A stretch of 64,000 bases of DNA from Azospirillum ramasamyi (lineage in GTDB: Bacteria > Pseudomonadota > Alphaproteobacteria > Azospirillales > Azospirillaceae), in NCBI RefSeq assembly GCF_003233655.1, contig NZ_CP029829.1:463001-527000 (forward strand), in the 5' to 3' direction. Under the pieces are notes generated by a model. The model was not told the origin of the DNA. It did not search any database and saw nothing but the letters and a program-made list of their open reading frames with translations. This document shows, one piece after another, positions 57,798 to 64,000 of the stretch (position 1 is the first letter of the stretch; each line of letters opens with the position of its first letter). A program made the position numbers and the translations under genes.

Positions 57798-58277
57798 TCA
57801 GTGCAGGTGCTTCGGCAACTCGCTGATCGACTGCTCGATCAGCTTGTCGGCCTGCATCGGCGGCAGGCCGCCGGACAGGACGCGCTTGCTGGCGCCGATG
57901 GCGATGTCGACCGTCAGGTTGCGGACCTCGGCCAGCGCCGAGGCTTCCGCCTGGGCGATGCGGTCCATGGCCTGGGCCTCGCGACGCTTCAGCGACGCTT
58001 CCAGCTCGGTGCCGGCCTGGGCCCGCAGGCGGGCGGCCTCCTCGCGGGCGTAGGCCAGAACGGCCTCCGCTTCCTTCTGGGCGTCGGCCAGACGGCGCTG
58101 GTAGCCGTTCAGCAGAGCCTGGGCGTCCTTGTGCAGACGCTCGGCTTCGTCCAGTTCGGCACGGACACGCTCGGCGCGGCCGTCGAGAGCGGTGCCGATG
58201 GCAGCCGACGCCTTCTTCCAGACCAGGGCCACGAAGATGACGAAGGCAGCCAGGACCCAAAATTCAGCTGTGTTCAT
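57798..58277 (-). CDS. atpF: ATP synthase F0 subunit b
   Basis: A 159-residue subunit: one N-terminal membrane helix (AEFWVLAAFVIFVALVW) and a long charged coiled coil to about residue 130. It forms the peripheral stalk with b', linking F0 to F1. It starts within the last codons of the b' gene (ATGA overlap, 58274-58277). It is the last gene of the F0 operon; the F1 genes are elsewhere, as is usual in Rhodospirillales. Confidence 0.93.
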   Translation of the reverse strand: MNTAEFWVLAAFVIFVALVWKKASAAIGTALDGRAERVRAELDEAERLHKDAQALLNGYQRRLADAQKEAEAVLAYAREEAARLRAQAGTELEASLKRREAQAMDRIAQAEASALAEVRNLTVDIAIGASKRVLSGGLPPMQADKLIEQSISELPKHLH

Positions 58278-58924
58278 CCCCGGCGCTCCTCAAGCACGGC
58301 CGCGACAGCGGCGTCCGCCTGGGCCTGATCGACATCGACACCGGCCAGACGGTCGGCGATATCGCGGACGATCCCGGTGGATTCGGCGCGGATGTTGGCC
58401 AGAGCCTGGTCCTTCGCCGTGGCGATGGCCGCCTCGGCGCTGTGCAGACGCTCCGCGATGTCGGCGGTCAGCTGGGCCTGGCGGGCCTGGTTGTTCGCCT
58501 CGATATCGGCGCTGGCCTGGGCGATGACGCCCTGGGCCTCGCTGCGGGCGCCGGCGAGGGACTTCTCGACCTGGGCCAGAATGGCCTCGGCCTCTTCCTT
58601 CAACTGGGCCGCCTTGGCGAGATCGCGCGAGATGCGCTCCTGCCGCGCTTCAATAACCTCTGCCACGCGCGGAAGCGCCTTCTTGGACATGAGGTAATAG
58701 AGAACGCCGAAGGTCAGAGCCAGCCAGAAGATCTGGGTCGGGAAATTGGCGGGATTGAGCTGCGGCAGGCCGCCGGAAGCGTGCTCGCCGCCTTGCGCCG
58801 CGTTCGGAGCGTGCTCCGCCGCGGCCGCCAGGACGGTGCTGGCCATCGTGGTGAGGGTGACGAGCGAGGCGCCCGCCACTCCCGACCAGCGGGCCAGCCG
58901 GCCTTTGGCCAACAGGTTCGGCAT
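58274..58924 (-). CDS. atpX: ATP synthase F0 subunit b'
   Basis: A 216-residue second b-type subunit, found in photosynthetic and many alphaproteobacteria. An N-terminal hydrophobic stretch with a loop (about 15-55) precedes the membrane helix TQIFWLALTFGVLYYLM, then a coiled coil with KALPRVAEVIEARQERI. It pairs with the b subunit in the peripheral stalk. It lies 94 bases after atpE, a gap holding strong hairpins, and overlaps atpF. Confidence 0.92.
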   Translation of the reverse strand: MPNLLAKGRLARWSGVAGASLVTLTTMASTVLAAAAEHAPNAAQGGEHASGGLPQLNPANFPTQIFWLALTFGVLYYLMSKKALPRVAEVIEARQERISRDLAKAAQLKEEAEAILAQVEKSLAGARSEAQGVIAQASADIEANNQARQAQLTADIAERLHSAEAAIATAKDQALANIRAESTGIVRDIADRLAGVDVDQAQADAAVAAVLEERRG

Positions 58925-58947
58925 GATCGGTCCCCCTAGGCAAAGGA

Positions 58948-58984
58948 GCGGCGCCGAAACTTCGCTTAAGAAGCCCGGCGCCGC
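58948..58984 (-). promoter_or_regulatory. Hairpin between atpE and atpX
   Basis: A perfect 9-bp repeat, GCGGCGCCG (58948-58956) with CGGCGCCGC (58976-58984), encloses a smaller CTTC/GAAG stem. A second 6-bp pair, CAGAGC/GCTCTG, lies between it and atpE. Such structures can protect atpE mRNA or reduce read-through, fitting the high c-subunit demand. Confidence 0.55.
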
Positions 58985-59018
58985 GTCAGAGCTGATTTTC
59001 TGAGAAGCCGCTCTGGCC

Positions 59019-59246
59019 TTAGGCGAACAGGATCAGGAAGGCGATCAGCAGAGCGAACAGCGCGACGGCTTCCGTCAGCGCGAAGCCCAGAATGCCGATC
59101 GGGAAGACCTTGGGCTGAACGGCCGGGTTGCGGGCGATCGAGCCGATCAGGGTCGAGAAGATGTTGCCGATACCCAGGCCGACACCAGCGAGGGCGAATG
59201 TGACGGCCAGACCGGCTCCGACGTACTTGGCGGCTTCAGCTTCCAT
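59019..59246 (-). CDS. atpE: ATP synthase F0 subunit c
   Basis: A 75-residue proteolipid with two membrane helices. The ion-binding carboxylate is in the second helix, [17 protein letters not shown], and the polar loop is ARNPAVQP. Its start [11 protein letters not shown] and its length match the Rhodospirillum c subunit. GAGGA is nine bases before the ATG at 59246; an ATG at 59255 would lack spacing. It lies between atpB and the atpX leader hairpins. Confidence 0.96.
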   Translation of the reverse strand: MEAEAAKYVGAGLAVTFALAGVGLGIGNIFSTLIGSIARNPAVQPKVFPIGILGFALTEAVALFALLIAFLILFA

Positions 59247-59317
59247 GTTACTCATTCCTCTAGGTAAGGGTGAACTGGTTGAAAAGGACGAACTGTGTTC
59301 CGTGTCGACGCCGGAGC

Positions 59318-60061
59318 TTAGTGCAGTTCCAGCGCGTCGCGGATGTAGAGGCAGGTCAGGACCGAGAAGACGTAGGCTTGCAGGAACGCCACCAGGAACT
59401 CGAAACCGATCAGCGCGACGTTGATCGCCAGCGGGACGAGGCCGGTGACGAAGCCCAGCGCGCCGAAGCCGCTGATCATCATGACCGTGAAGCCGGCAAA
59501 GACCTTCAGCATCGTGTGACCGGCCATCATGTTGGCGAACAGTCGGATCGAGAGGCTGACGGGGCGCATCACGAAGGAGATCACCTCGATCGGGATCAGG
59601 ATCGGGGCGAGGGCCTTGGGAGCGCCGTGCGGCATGAAGAACGTGAAGAAATGCAGGCCGTGCTTCATCAGCGCCAGCAGCGTCACGAACACGAACACCG
59701 TGGCAGCCAGGGCGAAGGTGACGATGATGTGGCTGGTGAAGGTGAAGGTGTAGGGGATCATGCCGAGCATGTTGCCGAACAGCACGAACATGAAGATCGA
59801 GAACACGAACGGGAAATAGGGCTTGGCGTCGTGGCCGGCGTTGTCGCGCACCAGGTTCGCGACGAACTCGTAGAACATCTCGGCCAGCGCCTGCAGGCGG
59901 CCGGGAACCATCGACTTGTTCGCCATGCCCATGACCAGCAGGGCGTAGATCGCCGCCACGGCCACGACCATGAAGAAGGCCGAGTTCGTGAAGGACACGT
60001 CGTAGCCGCCGAGCACGATCTGGAACAACGGGTTGATTTGGAACTGGTGCAGCGGATCCAA
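59318..60061 (-). CDS. atpB: ATP synthase F0 subunit a
   Basis: A 247-residue membrane protein with five to six helices. The essential Arg is in [14 protein letters not shown], with the proton half-channel residues in the C-terminal [19 protein letters not shown]. It couples proton flow to rotation of the c ring. Its start MDPLHQFQI is normal. It lies between atpI (12 bases) and atpE (71 bases). Confidence 0.96.
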   Translation of the reverse strand: MDPLHQFQINPLFQIVLGGYDVSFTNSAFFMVVAVAAIYALLVMGMANKSMVPGRLQALAEMFYEFVANLVRDNAGHDAKPYFPFVFSIFMFVLFGNMLGMIPYTFTFTSHIIVTFALAATVFVFVTLLALMKHGLHFFTFFMPHGAPKALAPILIPIEVISFVMRPVSLSIRLFANMMAGHTMLKVFAGFTVMMISGFGALGFVTGLVPLAINVALIGFEFLVAFLQAYVFSVLTCLYIRDALELH

Positions 60062-60073
60062 GGTCGTCCTCGC

Positions 60074-60442
60074 TCAGTGTGCGTCGCCGTCTTGGCGCTC
60101 GTTGTCGTCCCCAGTGGGCCGGCGGTAGCCGGCGGCGATGCCTAAGCCGTTGACGGCCCGGTAGACGTTCAGGACTCCCGCCGCGGCCCCCAGGAAGAAC
60201 ATGACGATCAGTCCCCAGGGCGCGGTGCCGAGCCAACGGTCGAGCAGAAGCCCGCCGCCGACGCCGACGATCATGGCAGCAACAAGCTCCGTCCCGATAC
60301 GCCAGGCGGTGGCGAGGGCGCCCTGCGGCGGACGGTGGTATTTGCTACCGGGTCCGCCAGACCAGCCGCGTTGTCCCTCGCGCGCCTTACGCAACCGGGC
60401 CTCGAGGTCACCCAAAGGATCGGGGGGCGTTTTGTTGTCCAT
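60074..60442 (-). CDS. atpI: ATP synthase protein I
   Basis: A 122-residue protein with two membrane helices ([20 protein letters not shown] and [18 protein letters not shown]) after a basic N-terminus. AtpI is a putative assembly factor for the c ring and heads the F0 operon here. The ATG at 60442 has GAGAGGC upstream. The promoter should lie in 60443-60628 but I could not fix it. Confidence 0.92.
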   Translation of the reverse strand: MDNKTPPDPLGDLEARLRKAREGQRGWSGGPGSKYHRPPQGALATAWRIGTELVAAMIVGVGGGLLLDRWLGTAPWGLIVMFFLGAAAGVLNVYRAVNGLGIAAGYRRPTGDDNERQDGDAH

Positions 60443-60628
60443 ACCGCCTCTCAATCACCCTTGGCACTCGTTGGCTCGCAGCCATGCGAAAGCGGCGAGA
60501 CCATACGGGCGGGGCGCTACCCTGTCAAGTCGCAAAACCTGCGGTCTAAGTCTTTGAAATGATTGGGAAAGAAAGGAAATATCACGGATTTTGCCGCGCT
60601 GCGGCGCGTTGTCCCGCTCCAGCATGCG

Positions 60629-60664
60629 AAAAAACCCGGTGGTATGACCGGCTTTCCGGGGTTT
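60629..60664 (-). terminator. Intrinsic terminator of the SCO gene
   Basis: On the minus strand AAACCCCGG (60664-60656) pairs with CCGGGTTT at 60639-60632 with one bulged base and is followed by TTT, ending in GGGTTTTTTCGC. It lies 29 bases after the SCO-family stop. Confidence 0.6.
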
Positions 60665-60692
60665 CGGGGGCTTTTCACCCCCGCCGCCCGGA

Positions 60693-61307
60693 TCAGCCGT
60701 CGATCCGGCCGGACAGATCCTGCACGATCTTGTCGGCCGCGGTGCCGCCGGGATACACGCCGACGAATTTTCCGTCCGGCCCCATCAGGTAGATGAAGCT
60801 CGAATGGTCCATCAGGTAATCCTCGGGCTTCCCGTCCTTCATCGGCGCCTTGGCGTAATAGACGCGGTAGGCGCGGGCGGCCTCGCGCACCTGTTCCTCC
60901 GTGCCGGTCAGCCCGACGAGCCGGGGATGGAACAGCCCGACATAATCGTTGATGTGCGCCACAGTGTCGCGGTCCGGATCGACCGTGATGAAGACCGGCT
61001 GGATCCGTTCCGCCTTCGGACCCAGCTGGTCCACCACCTGGGTCATCACCCCCAACTCGGTCGGGCAGACATCCGGGCAATAAGTATAGCCGAAGTAAAT
61101 CAGCATGTATTTGCCGCGGAAATCGGCGTCGGTGACGGTGCGGCCGTGGTTGTCGGTCAGCGTGAAGGGGCCGCCGATCGGCACGGCGGTCTTCACCCCG
61201 CTTTCCACGGTGGTTTCTGCGTTGCGCACCTGCCACCACGCGATGCCGGCGGACACGGCGATGGCGAGGACGGATGCGGCGGCTATGCGGATGAATCGTG
61301 CCTTCAT
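60693..61307 (-). CDS. SCO1/SenC family protein
   Basis: A 204-residue thioredoxin-like protein with one N-terminal membrane helix (about 8-26), facing the periplasm. The copper-binding set is Cys77 and Cys81 in TYCPDVCP and His168 in MDHSSFIYL. SCO proteins load copper into the CuA site of cytochrome c oxidase or act as thiol reductants. No oxidase gene is in the window. It stands between the F0 operon and the chemoreceptor-hemerythrin gene. Confidence 0.94.
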   Translation of the reverse strand: MKARFIRIAAASVLAIAVSAGIAWWQVRNAETTVESGVKTAVPIGGPFTLTDNHGRTVTDADFRGKYMLIYFGYTYCPDVCPTELGVMTQVVDQLGPKAERIQPVFITVDPDRDTVAHINDYVGLFHPRLVGLTGTEEQVREAARAYRVYYAKAPMKDGKPEDYLMDHSSFIYLMGPDGKFVGVYPGGTAADKIVQDLSGRIDG

Positions 61308-61381
61308 GGTACGTCAGGAATGGGGCCGCTTGCCGCCCAGGTCAAGAGGCGGGGGGTGTCGGTTCTTCGGCCATATGCCCG

Positions 61382-63568
61382 TTACGCCGCCCGTCTGCCC
61401 CCGGATCGGGCGGCTGTTTCGGCGGCGAGATGCTCGCCGATCCGCTTGTCGGCGCGCTGGATGTGTTCGAACAGCCATTCGCGGATGAGGGCCAGCAATT
61501 CGTCGGCCACGGAGTCGCCGGCATTCAGGCGGCGGCGCAGATCGCCGGCCCGGGTGAGCAGCGCTTCGTGCTGGGCCTTGTGGGCCTTGGCGTCGGGATA
61601 GCCGCACCGGTCCATCAGCCGCTCCTCCTGCTCGAAATGCAGGACGGTGTAGGCCAGCAGGCGGCCGATCGCCTCGCCCAGGGCCCGGCGCTCGCCGCCT
61701 CCCGTGGAGGCCTTCGCCCGGCGCGCGAGGGAGGCCGCCTCGTTCATCAGCGCGATCAGGATCATGTGGTCGGTGTCGATTTCCTCCTCGCCGACCGCCA
61801 GGCTGTCGGTCCAGGGCATGAAGGCTTCCGACCCGGCCGGCGGGGTGTCGTGGAGCGCTGCGAGCGGCGCCGCGTTGATCGCCTCGACATTGACCAGGAA
61901 GGCGTCGACCATCGCGCGCAGCCCCTCCGCCTGCCGCGACAGCCCGCCGGCGGCGTCCAGCAGCGCGCCGGCCGACCGTTCGGTCTCCAGCGCCGCGTCC
62001 GACACGGCGTCGACGCTGGTGGAGACCTGCCGGGTGCCCTCCGCCGCCTCTCCGGCGCTGCGGGCGATCTCGCCGGTCGCCGCACCCTGTTGCTGGACGG
62101 CGGCGGCGATGGAGGTGCCGATCTCGTCGCTGCGGGCGACGATGGTGCCGATCTCGCGGATGGCGGCGACGGCGGTCCGCGTGGCCTCCTGCACCTCGGC
62201 GATGTGCCGGGCGATCTCCTCGGTGGCATTGGCGGTCTGGTTGGCCAGGGTCTTCACCTCGCCGGCCACCACGGCGAAGCCCTTGCCCATCTCGCCGGCC
62301 CGCGCCGCCTCGATGGTGGCGTTCAGAGCCAGGAGATTGGTCTGGCTCGCGATTCCGGCGATCATGTCGGCGACCTCGCCGATCTTCCGGGCGGCCTGGC
62401 CCAGCCCGTCGATCCGCTCGCCCGCCTTGTGCGAGGCCTCCACCGCCTGGGTGGAGATGGCCGACGAGGTCACCACCTGATGCCCGATCGCCGCGATGGA
62501 GCCGGTCAGCTGCTCCGCCGCCGAGGCGACGGTCTGCACGCTGGAGGAGGCCTGCTGCGAGGCGCCGGCGACGGAGGTCGCCTCGCGCCGGTTGCGGTCC
62601 GCGGTGGCGGACAGGGCGCGGGCGGTGGTCTCCAGCGTGCCGACGGCGGCGCCGACGGTGCGGATGGTTTCCGCGATGGTGGCGTCGAAGCGGTCGGTCA
62701 GCCGCTTCAGCGCCTGGGCGCGCTGCTCGCCCACGCGATGCTCGATCTTCTGCCGCTCCCAATGGCCGGCAAGATCGATCTGCTGGACGCGGAAGACCTC
62801 GACCGTGCGGGCCATGGCGCCGATCTCGTCGCCGCGGCCGAGGCCGGGTACGGCGACCGCGCTGTTGCCGCCGGCCAGCTCCTGCATGACCCTGCCCAGG
62901 TCGCCGAGCGGCCGGACGATGGCCCGGCTGACCAGCAGCGCCAGAAGCCCGGCGGTCAGCGCGATCAGCAGCCCGGTGCCGGCCAGCCGCCACGCGGCGC
63001 GGCTGAAGGCGTCGTCGACGTCGTCGATGTAGATGCCCGACCCGACCAGCCAGCCCCACGGGGCGAATCCCTTGACGTAGGACAGCTTCGCCACCGGTTC
63101 CGCCGAGCCGGGCTGCGGCCAGAGGTAATCGACGAATCCGGCGCCCTCGGCCTTCACCACGCGCACGAAATCCTGGAACAGCAGCTTGCCGTTGGGGTCG
63201 GCGTTGCGCGACACGTCGGTGCCGTCGAGTTCCGGCCTGATCGGGTGCATGACCATGCGCGGGTGGAGGTCGGTGACGAAGAAATACTCGTCACCGTCAT
63301 GGCGCAGCGCCTTCAGCGCGGCCTTGGCCGCTTCCTGCGCCTCGGCGCGGGAGAGGGCGCCGGTCCGCTCGCGCGCCTCGAAATGGGCGATCAGGCCGTG
63401 GGCGATCTCCACCACGCTGCGGGTCTTGTCGCGGCGATCGGTCATCATCTCGGCACGCAGACCGATGAGGCTGACCACGGCGATCAGAACCAGCCCGACA
63501 CCGGACGCCGCCAGGATCGCTGCGATCTTGCCACGGATGCTGATGCGTTCGAACACGGCAACGGTCAT
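61382..63568 (-). CDS. Chemoreceptor fused to a C-terminal hemerythrin
   Basis: A 728-residue receptor. Helices at about 14-36 and 200-222 bracket a Cache-type periplasmic sensor ([37 protein letters not shown]). HAMP and the signalling domain follow, with its tip [20 protein letters not shown]. The last 130 residues are a hemerythrin: [34 protein letters not shown] and [15 protein letters not shown] carry the di-iron ligands. The fusion suggests oxygen sensing inside the cell modulating taxis, as in DcrH. The ATG at 63568 is chosen by the domain start; upstream frame to 63724 is unstructured. Confidence 0.92.
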   Translation of the reverse strand: MTVAVFERISIRGKIAAILAASGVGLVLIAVVSLIGLRAEMMTDRRDKTRSVVEIAHGLIAHFEARERTGALSRAEAQEAAKAALKALRHDGDEYFFVTDLHPRMVMHPIRPELDGTDVSRNADPNGKLLFQDFVRVVKAEGAGFVDYLWPQPGSAEPVAKLSYVKGFAPWGWLVGSGIYIDDVDDAFSRAAWRLAGTGLLIALTAGLLALLVSRAIVRPLGDLGRVMQELAGGNSAVAVPGLGRGDEIGAMARTVEVFRVQQIDLAGHWERQKIEHRVGEQRAQALKRLTDRFDATIAETIRTVGAAVGTLETTARALSATADRNRREATSVAGASQQASSSVQTVASAAEQLTGSIAAIGHQVVTSSAISTQAVEASHKAGERIDGLGQAARKIGEVADMIAGIASQTNLLALNATIEAARAGEMGKGFAVVAGEVKTLANQTANATEEIARHIAEVQEATRTAVAAIREIGTIVARSDEIGTSIAAAVQQQGAATGEIARSAGEAAEGTRQVSTSVDAVSDAALETERSAGALLDAAGGLSRQAEGLRAMVDAFLVNVEAINAAPLAALHDTPPAGSEAFMPWTDSLAVGEEEIDTDHMILIALMNEAASLARRAKASTGGGERRALGEAIGRLLAYTVLHFEQEERLMDRCGYPDAKAHKAQHEALLTRAGDLRRRLNAGDSVADELLALIREWLFEHIQRADKRIGEHLAAETAARSGGRRAA

Positions 63569-63732
63569 GGCTGCGGCCCCCTGGCGATGTCCTGTGAAAT
63601 TTTGGGGACATTTGCCGGGGCCGGCTCGGCCGTCAAGCCTAATTGCTCGTATATCCCACGTTTCGGTCAGCTGAATGTCATAAACGCAACCATAGCGGGG
63701 TGTGAGAGGCGAGGGCGCCGGCACCAGGGGGG

Positions 63733-63759
63733 CGGGAGGCGCCGTATCGACGCCTCCCG
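63733..63759 (-). terminator. Hairpin downstream of the PhoH-like gene
   Basis: A perfect 9-bp repeat, CGGGAGGCG (63733-63741) with CGCCTCCCG (63751-63759), lies 27 bases after the stop. No T-run follows, so termination is only likely. The rest of 63569-63785 shows no gene. Confidence 0.45.
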
Positions 63760-63785
63760 GACAACGTTGCGGCGAACGGCCGCGG

Positions 63786-64000
63786 TCAGAGCACCGTCAG
63801 CATGCTGGCGACCAGCGGATGGCGGACGATGTCCTTCTCGGTCAGGCGGGCGACGGCGATGCCCTCCACCGCTTCCAGCCGGCGGGCGATGTCGGCCAGC
63901 CCGGACAGGTTGTCCAGCAGGTCTGTCTGGTCGGGATCGCCGGTCAGCACCATGGTGGAGTGCCAGCCCAGCCGTGTCAGCAGCATCTTGATCTGGGCGT
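63786..64000 (-). CDS. PhoH-like ATPase, C-terminal end
   Basis: The last 71 codons of a gene that begins outside the window. [41 protein letters not shown] and [13 protein letters not shown] match the C-terminal part of PhoH/PhoL-type ATPases. In these the TGD-x-x-Q segment is the sensor or Walker B-near motif. PhoL usually neighbours ybeY; the upstream gene is not visible here. Confidence 0.82.
   Translation of the reverse strand, partial: AQIKMLLTRLGWHSTMVLTGDPDQTDLLDNLSGLADIARRLEAVEGIAVARLTEKDIVRHPLVASMLTVL

Overview
The window looks like chromosomal DNA of a Rhodospirillales alphaproteobacterium, most like Azospirillum. This rests on very high GC, a BamF-type lipoprotein, MmcB, split F0 genes with a b' subunit, a long flagellin and many chemotaxis and hemerythrin proteins. 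It is inferred from gene content read by eye; no database search was run. No rRNA, tRNA, CRISPR array, transposase or phage gene was seen, and both window ends cut genes.

Layout: 1-9.5 kb holds a truncated lipoprotein gene, a D,D-carboxypeptidase with a SPOR domain, a receiver-Hpt protein, mmcB and three histidine kinases, two of them paralogues. 9.7-12.7 kb is a MaoC-phosphate acetyltransferase fusion plus acetate kinase behind a possible FNR/FixK site and a structured 5' leader. 12.9-16.2 kb has an AmpR-like regulator without ampC, a small membrane protein, pgi and a 60-residue protein. 16.3-23.5 kb is a minus-strand block: two M16 peptidases, bamF, lspA and ileS. 23.9-29.2 kb is a plus-strand set of four sugar-transferase-like genes. 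29.2-38.4 kb holds pyrE, hemerythrin, a chemoreceptor, an S10 carboxypeptidase, flagellin, a RidA protein and a FemAB/GNAT-like protein.

38.5-53.7 kb is centred on formate dehydrogenase. It holds a CoA-transferase (apparently unrelated), moaA, a 684-residue multi-cluster ferredoxin and tupA/tupB on the minus strand. On the plus strand are fdhD-mobA-DUF3305-DUF3306 and then torD-fdhX-fdhA-fdhB-lipoprotein-fdhC. Together these would take up tungstate/molybdate, build and sulfurate the cofactor, chaperone the enzyme and place it on the periplasmic side of the membrane. 53.9-64 kb has a class II aldolase, a kinase-like protein lacking the phospho-accepting His, a DODA-type dioxygenase, the F0 operon atpI-B-E-X-F, a SCO protein, a chemoreceptor-hemerythrin fusion and the end of a PhoH-like gene.

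The least expected items are a 113-bp element in two inverted copies about 93% identical (19240-19352 and 38424-38536) with conserved hairpins, structured leaders ahead of pta-ackA and the fdh operon, the His-to-Gln kinase, and the sugar-transferase cluster close to flagellin.
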